Of a DNA stretch of 64,000 nucleotides, positions 1 through 8,203 are shown in pieces. Position 1 is the stretch's first letter; every line of letters starts with the position of its first letter. Source of the stretch: Acholeplasmataceae bacterium UBA5769 (GTDB taxonomy: Bacteria > Bacillota_I > Bacilli_A > Acholeplasmatales > Acholeplasmataceae). A model generated the notes under the pieces. That model had not been told where the DNA came from, made no database searches, and worked only from the letters and a program-made list of their open reading frames with translations. The stretch is from NCBI GenBank assembly GCA_002418725.1, contig DIER01000017.1, positions 20,281 to 84,280 on the forward strand. The letters are read 5' to 3'. Made by a program: the position numbers and the translations under genes.

Positions 1-54
1 AAGAAACGTATCGAAACCATTAATAACGTACAAGATAATTATATTAAGAGATAG
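1..54 (+). CDS. C-terminal end of an upstream gene (partial)
   Basis: An open frame enters from the left edge in frame 1 and stops at TAG 52-54, giving 17 residues that end in NYIKR. The ferredoxin gene starts 11 bases later, so it is probably the preceding gene of the same operon. In fermentative Bacillota this position is often taken by phosphate butyryltransferase or butyrate kinase, but the fragment is too short to identify. Only the reading frame and stop are seen. Confidence 0.45.
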   Translation, partial: KKRIETINNVQDNYIKR

Positions 55-65
55 GGAGTGAAGTT

Positions 66-287
66 GTGAAAAAAGGAAGATTAACTTTCGACAATGAGTC
101 ATGCAAAGGTTGTGAACTCTGTGTGACATTCTGTCCAGTCGATATCTTATCCTTGGATAAAGAACGTATCAATTCACATGGTTATAACCTTATTTCAGTT
201 AGTGATATGGACAAGTGCATCGCATGCGCACAATGTGCCATTGTTTGTCCAGATTCCGTCATTAAAGTGGAGGTCTTAGAAGCGTGA
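66..287 (+). CDS. 2-oxoacid:ferredoxin oxidoreductase, ferredoxin-like delta subunit
   Basis: This 73-residue protein carries two 4Fe-4S cluster motifs: CKGCELCVTFCP near residues 14-25 and CIACAQCAIVCP near 51-62. In the VOR/KOR family the delta subunit wires electrons from the catalytic subunits to free ferredoxin in the cytoplasm. It begins with GTG at 66 behind an AGGGAGTG ribosome site. Its stop overlaps the GTG start of the alpha subunit by 4 bases (GTGA 284-287), so the two are translationally coupled. Order delta-alpha-beta-gamma matches VorDBAC/KorDABC operons. Whether the substrate is a branched-chain 2-oxoacid or 2-oxoglutarate cannot be settled from sequence. Confidence 0.92.
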   Translation: MKKGRLTFDNESCKGCELCVTFCPVDILSLDKERINSHGYNLISVSDMDKCIACAQCAIVCPDSVIKVEVLEA

Positions 288-1354
288 GTAAAGTGCTGAT
301 GAAAGGAAACGAAGCGATTGCGCTCGCAGCTGTGGCAGCAGGATGTGATGCATTCTTCGGTTATCCGATTACCCCTCAAAATGAAATTCCGGAATATTTA
401 TCCAAGTATTTAACTGAAAAAGGACGTGTTTTTGTCCAAGCTGAATCTGAAGTTGCAGCAATCAACATGGTGTATGGCGCAGCAGGTGCTGGTGCACGTG
501 TGATGACCTCATCATCATCTGTTGGGATTGCGCTTAAACAAGAAGGGATCAGTTACTTAGCAGGCGCTGAACTTCCTTGTGTGATCGTGTCTGTCATGAG
601 AGCAGGCCCCGGTTTAGGCGGTATTCAACCTTCGCAAGGTGATTACTTCCAAGCGACTCGTGGAGGAGGAAATGGTGATTATCATACCATCGTATTCGCA
701 CCAGAATCGATTCAAGAAACCGTTGATTTAATGAAAGAAGCATTTGATGTCGCAGATACATATCGTAATCCAGTCATGATTTTAGCGGATGGTTTAATCG
801 GTCAAATGATGGAATCCGTTGACATGGATAAACCGATTAAAAAACGTGACATTAAACCAAAAACTTATGCGACAACAGGTACTGATTTCCATGAAGGAAG
901 AAACATCATCAACTCCTTGGGTCTAGATCCAGTATTCCAAGAAAACCATAATAAAGATCTTCAAAAGAAGTATCAGGAAGTTATGAAGCATGAAGTCAAA
1001 GTGGAAATGATTGATGTTGAAGATGCCGATTATGTCATCGTCGCTTATGGCACTGTAGCAAGAATTGCGCGCTCAGCTATTGAAGTCTTACGGGAGAAAG
1101 GTATGAAAGTGGGGATGATCAGACCCATTTCATTATGGCCATACCCAAGAAAAGCATTTAACGCTATTCCGAAAACCTGCAAGGGTATTTTAGTCACAGA
1201 AATGAGTATGGGACAAATGCTTGAAGATGTTTTAATATCAAATCAAGGACGTTTTAAGGTTGGATTCTACGGTCGTGCTGGCGGTATGGTTCCAGAACCT
1301 GAAGAAATCGTTGATGCCATTTTAAACTTTGAGGACAAGGTGGTAGACATATGA
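284..1354 (+). CDS. vorB: 2-oxoacid:ferredoxin oxidoreductase alpha subunit (VorB/KorA-like)
   Basis: 356 residues, the usual size of the catalytic alpha subunit. The N-terminal pyrimidine-binding domain contains GNEAIALAAVAAGCDAFFGY and the ITPQNEI stretch around residues 30-40, followed by the GGIQPSQGDYFQ segment typical of VorB proteins. The C-terminal part (about 250-350) is a transketolase-C-like domain with YVIVAYGTVARIA. With the beta subunit it binds thiamine diphosphate and oxidatively decarboxylates a 2-oxoacid to acyl-CoA while reducing ferredoxin. GTG start overlapping the ferredoxin stop; stop TGA 1352-1354 overlaps the beta ATG. The 3-methyl-2-oxobutanoate (VOR) name is the best family match; 2-oxoglutarate (KOR) remains possible. 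Confidence 0.9.
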   Translation: MSKVLMKGNEAIALAAVAAGCDAFFGYPITPQNEIPEYLSKYLTEKGRVFVQAESEVAAINMVYGAAGAGARVMTSSSSVGIALKQEGISYLAGAELPCVIVSVMRAGPGLGGIQPSQGDYFQATRGGGNGDYHTIVFAPESIQETVDLMKEAFDVADTYRNPVMILADGLIGQMMESVDMDKPIKKRDIKPKTYATTGTDFHEGRNIINSLGLDPVFQENHNKDLQKKYQEVMKHEVKVEMIDVEDADYVIVAYGTVARIARSAIEVLREKGMKVGMIRPISLWPYPRKAFNAIPKTCKGILVTEMSMGQMLEDVLISNQGRFKVGFYGRAGGMVPEPEEIVDAILNFEDKVVDI

Positions 1355-2094
1355 TCCGTTATGAAAAATCAAAAGGATTGACAGACGTACGTACCCACTA
1401 TTGCCCAGGTTGTACGCATGGAATTTTGCATAAACTTGTTGCAGAAGTTCTCGAAGAACTTGGTGTCACAGGGAAATCGATTGGGATTGCATCGGTTGGT
1501 TGTTCGGTATTCAGTTATGAATATATCAACACGGATTATCAGCAAGCACCACACGGACGTGCATGTGCAACTGCAACAGGTATCAAACGTGTCTTGCCAG
1601 ATCGCGTCGTCTTCACTTATCAAGGTGATGGTGACTTTGGTTCCATTGGGATTGCAGAAGCGATTCATGCGGCTAACCGCGGGGAACTGATCACAGCGAT
1701 TGTTGCAAACAACGCAACCTATGGGATGACAGGTGGCCAAATGGCTCCTACCACGTTGTTAGGCCAAGTATCAACAACCTCACAACAAGGTAGACAAAAA
1801 GAAATGCATGGTTCACCACTACATATTTCTGAAATATTTGGTCAAATTGAAGGTGCAGCCTACGTTGAACGTGTCTCACTTCATGACATTCCAAACATTC
1901 GTAAAGCAAAAAAAGCGATTAAAAAAGCTTTCACGTATCAATTAGAGAAAAAAGGTTTCTCCATGGTTGAAGTGATTTCAACTTGCCCTGTAAACTGGGG
2001 AATGAAGCCAAGAGAAGCACTGGATTGGGCAAAAGATCATATGATTCCTGTTTACCCACTCGGTGTGTATAAGGATGTGGAAAATCATGATTAG
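1351..2094 (+). CDS. 2-oxoacid:ferredoxin oxidoreductase beta subunit, TPP-binding
   Basis: 247 residues. Thiamine-diphosphate domain marks are visible: CPGCTHGILHKL at the start, GIASVGCSVF, the PHGRACATATGIKR segment and the GDGDFGSIG metal/TPP motif near residues 90-98, then NNATYGMTGGQMAPTT. This is the VorA/KorB-type subunit that holds TPP with the alpha subunit. ATG 1351 overlaps the alpha stop by four bases; its own TAG overlaps the gamma start by eight. The C-terminal half is short, as in VOR/KOR, and lacks the extra cluster domain of fused pyruvate:ferredoxin oxidoreductases. Confidence 0.92.
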   Translation: MIRYEKSKGLTDVRTHYCPGCTHGILHKLVAEVLEELGVTGKSIGIASVGCSVFSYEYINTDYQQAPHGRACATATGIKRVLPDRVVFTYQGDGDFGSIGIAEAIHAANRGELITAIVANNATYGMTGGQMAPTTLLGQVSTTSQQGRQKEMHGSPLHISEIFGQIEGAAYVERVSLHDIPNIRKAKKAIKKAFTYQLEKKGFSMVEVISTCPVNWGMKPREALDWAKDHMIPVYPLGVYKDVENHD

Positions 2095-2620
2095 AACGAT
2101 ACGTATTGCTGGATTCGGTGGACAAGGTGTCATGCTTACTGGCCAATTGATTGCTTATGCAGCCAACATGCAAGGTTTATACAGTCTGTGGGTTCCTACC
2201 TATGGGCCTGAAACACGTGGCGGTACAGCAAACTGTTCGGTTGTCGTGAGCGATAAACCCATCCATTCACCTGTTTTTCAAAAATCAGATGATCTACTCG
2301 TCTTTAATGAACCATCTCTAGCAAAGTTCCAGACAAAGATTAAAGATAACGGCAACGTATTCTTTAACTCATCATTAATTAAGCGCGCTGTGGATGTTCC
2401 ACATGCTAACGTATATGCCGTACCCATGACAGAGTTAGCGCAATCACTGGATAAACCTCAGGTTGCAAACATGGTCATGTTGGGTGCTTATTTGAAAAAG
2501 GTTGATATCTTTAAAGAAGAAGTCATTTTAGAATCTTTGAAGTATTTCTTGGGAGCTAAAAAGCTCAACATGTTACCTGTGAATCAAAAAGCACTTTGTG
2601 TCGGTTACGAAACAGTTTAA
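2087..2620 (+). CDS. 2-oxoacid:ferredoxin oxidoreductase gamma subunit
   Basis: 177 residues opening with IRIAGFGGQGVMLTGQL, the hallmark of the gamma subunit, and containing VPTYGPETRGGTANCSVV. It forms the CoA-interaction domain of the complex. The frame extends upstream to a GTG at 2063, but ATG 2087 is preferred: it puts the conserved IAGFGGQG motif at the usual distance from the N-terminus and lies behind AAGGATG (2071-2077). It overlaps the end of the beta gene by 8 bases and is last in the operon; a strong terminator follows. Confidence 0.9.
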   Translation: MIRTIRIAGFGGQGVMLTGQLIAYAANMQGLYSLWVPTYGPETRGGTANCSVVVSDKPIHSPVFQKSDDLLVFNEPSLAKFQTKIKDNGNVFFNSSLIKRAVDVPHANVYAVPMTELAQSLDKPQVANMVMLGAYLKKVDIFKEEVILESLKYFLGAKKLNMLPVNQKALCVGYETV

Positions 2621-2632
2621 TATGAAACAACC

Positions 2633-2664
2633 AAAGGAGACTCTCGTGTAGTCTCCTTTTTTTT
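2633..2664 (+). terminator. Rho-independent terminator of the 2-oxoacid oxidoreductase operon
   Basis: Stem AAAGGAGAC (2633-2641) pairs exactly with GTCTCCTTT (2651-2659) over a 9-base loop, then a run of T. Confidence 0.9.
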
Positions 2665-2692
2665 CGCTATTTACTTTCTTTTGACACGAACT

Positions 2693-2723
2693 AAGTGAAA
2701 TCACTTTATTATCATGCTATAAT
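2693..2723 (+). promoter_or_regulatory. Promoter of the MFS transporter with an overlapping palindrome
   Basis: A perfect -10 box TATAAT lies at 2718-2723; at 17 bases spacing the -35 is GTGAAA (2695-2700, 4 of 6 matches). This -35 sits inside the inverted repeat AAGTGA-AA-TCACTT (2693-2706), well placed for a repressor. A TTGACA at 2681-2686 is too far from the -10 to be its partner. The operator role is inferred. Confidence 0.5.
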
Positions 2724-2765
2724 ATCTACAAGCATATTAAAAAATAGAATAGATAAGGTGAATTT

Positions 2766-4373
2766 ATGAAACTTGATTACAAAAAGACGTTTTACGTTGG
2801 ACTCGCATTTTTCATCATTACCATTTTCTGGCAGACTTATGACTCTATCATCACGAAGATATTGATTGATAAGTTTGGTCTTAACCAAACCTGGTCTGGG
2901 GTCGTCATGGCACTTGATAATGTGCTCGCACTTTTCATGCTACCACTCTTTGGAGCCATTTCGGATAAAACCAATCATAAGTTGGGGCGTCGTACCCCTT
3001 ATGTGATTGTGGGCACTGTCGTCGCTGCATTTGCATTTATCGGCTTGTCTTTTGTTGATAATATACAAACCGCACGCATTCAAGAAACCGCAATTATTGA
3101 GAAGTATGAATGGATTAGTGATTCGTCTGATAATCTCAGAAAAGAACCTATTTTCTGGTCTGCACTCATCGCTGAGATGCATGCAGATCGTACAGCAGCT
3201 AAAGTTGCTGGTGATATTGATGATAAAACCTATGATCGTTATTTGGAATCTGTTTATCAACCGATGACCAAATTAATTACAGATAATGGTTTATCAGAAG
3301 ATCTTGATGCCATTGAGTTATCTTATTTGGATGGTTATTATCACAGATATTTAAGTGAACTTGCTTGGCAGGTTACTGCAGCAAACCCCGTAAACTTTGT
3401 TGTTTTTGTGGGAATTCTCTTAATTGCACTTGTTGCGATGTCGATCTTCCGTTCTCCTGCAGTTTCGTTGATGCCTGATGTGACGATGAAACCTCTGCGC
3501 TCGAAAGCCAATGCCATCATCAATTTGATGGGGGCAGCCGCAGGTGTGACATCATTGATCCTACTTACGATATTAGGACTTGGTGGACGCTCTTATGTAC
3601 ACTATACCGGTGCATTTATTAGTGTAGGTGTCATCATGCTTTTGGTTTTAGGTTTCTTCCTTTGGAAAGTTAGAGAACCTAAGTTGGTTGAAGAAAAAGT
3701 CAAAGATGATGAAGCTTTTGGTTTAGTGGAAAGCGAAGAAGATGTACACGATATGCACGATCTTCCAAAAGACAAAAAGTTATCGTTATACCTTATCTTA
3801 TTCTCGGTATTCCTATGGTTTATGGGATATAACGCGGTCATGACGAAAGTTTCTGACTATGCGCCAAAAATTTTGCAATTACCATCATTTACGTTACCTT
3901 TATTAGTAGCAAACGTTACCGCGATCATCGCGTTTATCCCTATCGGTATTTTATCGACCAAGATTGGTCGTAAAAAGACGATTCTCGCGGGTATTGTGCT
4001 CTTAACCTTATGTTTCGGTTCAGTCTTTTTCTTAAGTAAAGATACTGGATGGGTGATGTTTATTGTCTTTGGGTTAACGGGTATCGGTTGGGCAACCATT
4101 AACGTCAACTCCTACCCCATGGTGGTTGAACTTGCCAAAGGTTCAAACGTCGGTAAATATACCGGTTACTATTATGCATTCTCTATGGCGGCACAAATTT
4201 TAACTCCTATTTTATCAGGTTTCTTCATGGATATGATTCATCCTAAGGTGCTCTTCCCTTATGCAACATTGTTTGTTGCATCGGCTTTCATCACGATGTT
4301 CTTAACGAAACACGGCGATGCTGTTGCTGAGAAGAAATCCATCTTAGAAAATTTTGATTTGGATATGGACTAA
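2766..4373 (+). CDS. MFS sugar-type transporter (GPH/SLC45-like) with a large loop insert
   Basis: 535 residues with about twelve hydrophobic segments. The loop after TM2 has the MFS motif GAISDKTNHKLGRRTPYV (residues 63-80), and PAVSLMPDVTMKPLRSKANA (231-250) is typical of the GPH/SLC45-like sugar transporter branch. A hydrophilic stretch of about 110 residues (98-208), rich in Asp, Glu, Lys and Tyr, is inserted between TM3 and TM4 where most relatives have a short loop; it should face outside if TM1 starts in the cytoplasm. It has its own promoter and stands alone between two terminators. The substrate is probably a disaccharide or maltodextrin given the nearby island, but this is inference. 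Confidence 0.8.
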   Translation: MKLDYKKTFYVGLAFFIITIFWQTYDSIITKILIDKFGLNQTWSGVVMALDNVLALFMLPLFGAISDKTNHKLGRRTPYVIVGTVVAAFAFIGLSFVDNIQTARIQETAIIEKYEWISDSSDNLRKEPIFWSALIAEMHADRTAAKVAGDIDDKTYDRYLESVYQPMTKLITDNGLSEDLDAIELSYLDGYYHRYLSELAWQVTAANPVNFVVFVGILLIALVAMSIFRSPAVSLMPDVTMKPLRSKANAIINLMGAAAGVTSLILLTILGLGGRSYVHYTGAFISVGVIMLLVLGFFLWKVREPKLVEEKVKDDEAFGLVESEEDVHDMHDLPKDKKLSLYLILFSVFLWFMGYNAVMTKVSDYAPKILQLPSFTLPLLVANVTAIIAFIPIGILSTKIGRKKTILAGIVLLTLCFGSVFFLSKDTGWVMFIVFGLTGIGWATINVNSYPMVVELAKGSNVGKYTGYYYAFSMAAQILTPILSGFFMDMIHPKVLFPYATLFVASAFITMFLTKHGDAVAEKKSILENFDLDMD

Positions 4374-4377
4374 ACTT

Positions 4378-4403
4378 AAAGGGTGATTACACATCGCCCT
4401 TTT
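4378..4403. terminator. Bidirectional terminator between convergent genes
   Basis: AAAGGGTGA (4378-4386) pairs with TCGCCCTTT (4394-4402) with one G-T pair. The loop holds the TAA stop of the minus-strand phosphodiesterase gene. The tail is weak in both directions. Confidence 0.6.
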
Positions 4404-5148
4404 GTTTAGGTTTAAAATATTCAAATACAACATTATCATAATGGTTAAGCACGTGATCAAATTCCTTTTGATTTTGTGCTGCATAACTGATAATCGTCAT
4501 CCCTCTTGCTTTAAGTCGATCAAGCTTTTTATTGGGTAAATCATGAACACTATAGGAGACGAAATCAGGTTTTGTAAATCTGTTGAATACCATGTTTTTC
4601 ATCATCCATTTGATGATTTTGGGCATGTTTTGATTCGTCTTAAAATATTCAGCAATCTGTCCTCTAATCACCTCTGGGTGATGTTTTTTTAAGTAGTAAA
4701 CCACTTTTGGGTGAAAGGAGAAGAGTGCGTACAAACCTTGATAGTCTTTTAATACTGCCATCACTGACTTACATAGCAAGGCAACATTACCATGAGGTTT
4801 TAGCTCAATAAGGAGTGGTTTTTTTCCGTTGATCCGACCCAATAAATCCTGTAAAGTAAGGATAGTTTCTTCGGTGTTTAATAGTTTGAATTGTTTCACT
4901 TCATCCCAAGTGACCTCTTCTAAAAGTCTTTGATCATGACATAAGCGTTTTAAATCCGGATCATGAAAAACAACAGCAGTCCCATCCTTTAAAACATTCA
5001 CATCACATTCGATGGCATAACCGTGTTTCATCGCTAAATCAAAGGCGAGCCAGGAATTTTCCGGGATGAGACCATCTTTGGAGTGAAAACCACGATGTGC
5101 AATCAACTCATGTTTTAGCCAAGATAAATCTTTAACTTTTTCTTTCAT
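4387..5148 (-). CDS. Glycerophosphodiester phosphodiesterase
   Basis: 253 residues of the GDPD (UgpQ/GlpQ) TIM-barrel family. The catalytic pattern is present: AHRGF near residue 17, PENSWLAFDLA, then YAIECDVNVLKDGTAVVFHD with the metal-binding Glu/Asp and catalytic His. No signal peptide is seen, so it is probably cytoplasmic and releases glycerol-3-phosphate from deacylated lipids. It is the last gene of a minus-strand operon, and its ATG overlaps the stop of the chromate-type transporter gene by 4 bases. The link between phospholipid salvage and that transporter pair is not explained by known pathways. Confidence 0.9.
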   Translation of the reverse strand: MKEKVKDLSWLKHELIAHRGFHSKDGLIPENSWLAFDLAMKHGYAIECDVNVLKDGTAVVFHDPDLKRLCHDQRLLEEVTWDEVKQFKLLNTEETILTLQDLLGRINGKKPLLIELKPHGNVALLCKSVMAVLKDYQGLYALFSFHPKVVYYLKKHHPEVIRGQIAEYFKTNQNMPKIIKWMMKNMVFNRFTKPDFVSYSVHDLPNKKLDRLKARGMTIISYAAQNQKEFDHVLNHYDNVVFEYFKPKQKGDV

Positions 5149-5744
5149 AAAATCGTATACATGATGATACCTAAGATGGCAGAGATCAAGATCAGTTTAA
5201 TGGGAGATATTTTTTTCCAATAAAAGGTAATCATAACCAATAGAGCAAAGATGATTAAACTTTGATACTTAAAAGATGAAAAATCAAAACTCAACGTTTT
5301 AAAGGAGACTAATGGAAAAACAAGACGAATGAGCAAGCCCACAGAGACACTCAAAATTAAGCCAATAACGGTAGGCTTTAAGCCTTTGAATGCTTCAGTA
5401 ACCAACTTACTCTCAAGCAATTTACTGCCCAGTGAAGCGATTAAAAGGATAATGATAAATGATGGTAGTGCGACAGCGGTTGTCATTACCATGGAGCCTA
5501 AAATGCGCGCGAGGATACCATAATCAACCATGGCATGGTTGCCAATGAATGTTGCCATATTGATGGCAATGGGGCCAGGTGTAGACTCTGCAATGCCGAT
5601 AAAATCATACAGTGTATTGATGTCAATTAAATTTCTACTCACAAGCTCAGACTCCATCAACGGAATCATCGCGTAGCCACCACCAAAGGTGAATAGGCCA
5701 ATCTTAAAGAAAATCCAAGCGAGGTTTAAAAGTTCTAAGATCAT
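5145..5744 (-). CDS. Chromate transporter family protein (CHR short form), second half
   Basis: 199 residues with about six hydrophobic segments. It carries the CHR domain signature FKIGLFTFGGGYAMIPLM near the N-terminus and ESTPGPIAINMATFIG near residue 55. Short CHR proteins act in adjacent pairs that together correspond to one long ChrA. It follows its partner with a 4-base overlap and precedes the phosphodiesterase with another. Chromate export is the family's tested function, but anaerobic soil and sediment bacteria often carry such pairs with no known substrate. Confidence 0.87.
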   Translation of the reverse strand: MILELLNLAWIFFKIGLFTFGGGYAMIPLMESELVSRNLIDINTLYDFIGIAESTPGPIAINMATFIGNHAMVDYGILARILGSMVMTTAVALPSFIIILLIASLGSKLLESKLVTEAFKGLKPTVIGLILSVSVGLLIRLVFPLVSFKTLSFDFSSFKYQSLIIFALLVMITFYWKKISPIKLILISAILGIIMYTIL

Positions 5745-6304
5745 GCTTTTTTGACCTCCTTTAGACTTTCAATTGAGCCATAGATAATGCCTAAAATAGC
5801 CCCTACTAACAAGAGATATAAAACATTAATGTTGGTGAATGTTGCAAAGAAAATAGCACTAAATAATACGATCCAAGCAAAGGCATCAAAATGAATTTTC
5901 TTAGATAATTTTAAGGCAGCTTTAAATATCAATAAGCCTACCGCAACTTGAATGCCATAAAAAGCATATGAAACGAGTGTTAACTCTTTAAATTGTAAAA
6001 TGAAAAATGAAATGATAGAAATCGTGATTAAACTGGGAATAATGACACCTAGAGTTGCAGCTAATGCACCGAAAAAGCCACCGATTTTATAACCGATGAA
6101 CGTTGCAGCATTCACAGCAAAAACCCCAGGTGTAGATTCTGAAATCACGAGAATTTTAATGATATCATCATCATGAACCCACTGTTTATGCTCAACAACG
6201 GCGCGTCTCATGATAGGCATCATCGCTAATCCACCACCAAAGGTTACAGCACCGATTTTAAAAAACTCCCAAAATAGTTCAAATAAATGATGTGGTTTTT
6301 TCAT
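5741..6304 (-). CDS. Chromate transporter family protein (CHR short form), first half
   Basis: 187 residues with the CHR motif FKIGAVTFGGGLAMMPIM and the second motif ESTPGVFAVNAATFIG. Two ATG codons stand in tandem (6307 and 6304); the second is preferred because GAGGTGA then lies at a normal distance. First gene of a three-gene minus-strand operon. It is related to, but clearly diverged from, the following paralogue, consistent with an obligate heteromeric pair. Confidence 0.87.
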   Translation of the reverse strand: MKKPHHLFELFWEFFKIGAVTFGGGLAMMPIMRRAVVEHKQWVHDDDIIKILVISESTPGVFAVNAATFIGYKIGGFFGALAATLGVIIPSLITISIISFFILQFKELTLVSYAFYGIQVAVGLLIFKAALKLSKKIHFDAFAWIVLFSAIFFATFTNINVLYLLLVGAILGIIYGSIESLKEVKKA

Positions 6305-6324
6305 CATGTCACCTCACGAATGTC

Positions 6325-6378
6325 ATTATAACATAAAAAAATAAAATAAATAAATTCATATCATAACTATGTTATAAT
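6325..6378. promoter_or_regulatory. Divergent -10 boxes between the chromate operon and the nucleotidase gene
   Basis: On the minus strand TATAAT (6330-6325) lies about 20 bases before the chromate-operon start. On the plus strand TATAAT (6373-6378) lies before the nucleotidase gene. The DNA between is almost pure A/T and neither -35 is convincing. Confidence 0.45.
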
Positions 6379-6403
6379 ACCTTTGCAAAGGACGGAAAGC
6401 ATA

Positions 6404-8152
6404 ATGAAAAAGATAATTATATTGATTTTATGGATCACATCGATGATCACCCTATTTGGATGTCAACAAAATGGCAATAAACCTGTCATCACAGGACATT
6501 CAGATATCAATTATAGCATTGGACAAGATAGACCTGATTTAAAAAGCGGTGTTCAAGCACTAGACGATGAAGATGGCGATCTCACATCAATGATCGTTAT
6601 GGATGACACTTTAGTCAACTGGAACGTTGAAGGCAGTTACCCTGTTACTTACACCGTTACAGATAAAGACGGACATGTAGTTAAAGTGACGATTTATGTT
6701 CAAGTGATTGCTGCTGAAAATGAGATTCTTGATATATATTACATCAACGATACGCATGGCGCTATTGAGAAAAACGGGAATCAATTGGGCTTATCCTATA
6801 TTGGTAACCTTGTGATGGATGCCAAACAAAAGAATCCTAACAACACCTTATTTCTTGGTGGTGGAGACCTTTTACAAGGCAACATTCTATCAAACTACTA
6901 TTATGGTGCATCGATGATTCATGCACTCAACAAGATGGGTTTAGATGCTTTTGTTTTAGGAAACCATGAATTCGACTGGGGTTTAGATGTGGTGACAAAC
7001 TACTTTAACGAAGCATCCACCGACCTTAAAGCAGATTTCCCAGCACTGGGAGCAAACATTTTTAGAAAAGATACGATGGAAAGACCAGATTTTGTCGATG
7101 CGTATACCATCATCGAAAAAGGTAATATCAAAGTTGGTGTCATTGGTCTCATGGGCTATGGCTTAGAAAGTTCAATCGCCACAGCAAGAATTATGCCCTA
7201 TGTGTTCGACGATCCCATTATTTGGGCAGGTCATTACGCTGAACATTTAAGAACGAATGAAGATGTAGATGTTGTTTTAGCGGTTATTCATGGGAGATCA
7301 GATTATACCAATAGTCAAATCGCAGCATTATCTGGAAACAATAAAATAGATGCTATTTTTAATGGCCATACCCATTCAAGATATACACAAACCATTTCTC
7401 GTGATGGTTTAGATGTACCGGTGATTCAATCAAAAGCTAACGGAGAGTATGTAGGACGTGTCTCCCTAACCGTTTCAAATGGTTCAGTGATTGATTTTTC
7501 ACTCACAAACTTGCATCCTACACAATCTTCATCCACCGCAAGTGACCACATCACAAGAGATAGCAGATTAGCAACGAGTCAAACCGAAGTTCAAGCCATC
7601 ATTAATGAGTATAAACTTGCTATTGATAGCCTTCTTAACGAAGTCATCTTAACATCAAGTTCGTATTACAGTAAAAATGATTTAACAAACTACATGGCAG
7701 CGCTTATTCGTTTGAGTGTGAATGCTGATATCGGTATCCATAATTATGGTGGTACGCGAACTGAATTAAGTCAAAATCAAGCCATCACAGTCGCGACCCT
7801 CTATGAGATCTTCCCCTTTGATAATCGGGTAAAATATGTTTATCTGTCAGGTAGTGACATCAAAGATTACGCCAACTCTTATGATGCGTTAAGTTTTAAA
7901 GATGGACTATCTCTTTCAACCTTAAAAAATGATGTTTATTACAAGGTCGCAACCAACGACTACATCTTCGATAAACTCGATAATCCTTTTATCCATGGTG
8001 TTGACCCCGTAGATACAGGCATTCTGATTCGTGATTTACTTGAAACTGTATTAAGAGAGCAAGCCAAGTATTATTCAACATTCTCTATGGACCGCCCCAT
8101 TGTTCTGACACCTGTTTCTTATCATGTGACGAGAGAAGAAGACATTGCGTAA
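6404..8152 (+). CDS. Surface lipoprotein 5'-nucleotidase (UshA-like) with an N-terminal Ig-like domain
   Basis: 582 residues. A lipoprotein signal ends in LFGC, so Cys20 is the lipid site. Residues about 28-110 form a DUF5011/Ig-like module (DEDGDLTSMI, GSYPVTYTVTDKDGH). The metallophosphatase domain follows: INDTHG, GGGDLLQGN, LGNHEFDWG and NGHTHSRY hold the two-metal site. The C-terminal 5'-nucleotidase domain has NYGGTRTEL and EIFPFDNRVKY for base binding. It should hydrolyse extracellular nucleotides for purine/pyrimidine salvage and phosphate. The frame opens at TTG 6383, but ATG 6404 is chosen because it starts the signal peptide behind AAAGGACGG. Exact substrate (AMP, UDP-sugar, cyclic nucleotide) is open. 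Confidence 0.88.
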   Translation: MKKIIILILWITSMITLFGCQQNGNKPVITGHSDINYSIGQDRPDLKSGVQALDDEDGDLTSMIVMDDTLVNWNVEGSYPVTYTVTDKDGHVVKVTIYVQVIAAENEILDIYYINDTHGAIEKNGNQLGLSYIGNLVMDAKQKNPNNTLFLGGGDLLQGNILSNYYYGASMIHALNKMGLDAFVLGNHEFDWGLDVVTNYFNEASTDLKADFPALGANIFRKDTMERPDFVDAYTIIEKGNIKVGVIGLMGYGLESSIATARIMPYVFDDPIIWAGHYAEHLRTNEDVDVVLAVIHGRSDYTNSQIAALSGNNKIDAIFNGHTHSRYTQTISRDGLDVPVIQSKANGEYVGRVSLTVSNGSVIDFSLTNLHPTQSSSTASDHITRDSRLATSQTEVQAIINEYKLAIDSLLNEVILTSSSYYSKNDLTNYMAALIRLSVNADIGIHNYGGTRTELSQNQAITVATLYEIFPFDNRVKYVYLSGSDIKDYANSYDALSFKDGLSLSTLKNDVYYKVATNDYIFDKLDNPFIHGVDPVDTGILIRDLLETVLREQAKYYSTFSMDRPIVLTPVSYHVTREEDIA

Positions 8153-8160
8153 CACAAACA

Positions 8161-8197
8161 AAAAAGCAAACGCTCAAGATGAGGTTTGCTTTTTTTC
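8161..8197. terminator. Terminator between convergent nucleotidase and pullulanase genes
   Basis: AAAAAGCAAAC (8161-8171) pairs with GTTTGCTTTTT (8184-8194); an inner CTC/GAG adds three pairs. Run of T follows on the plus strand and A/T on the other, so it may serve both genes. Confidence 0.85.
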
Positions 8198-8203
8198 ATA
8201 TAC

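Noticed and set aside
1369..1740. Long minus-strand open frame opposite the beta subunit gene
   Set aside because: Shadow of the conserved TPP-binding frame; Cys/Thr/Arg-rich composition and no start signals.
2681..2686. TTGACA as the -35 box of the MFS gene
   Set aside because: It is 31 bases from the TATAAT, too far for a sigma-A promoter.
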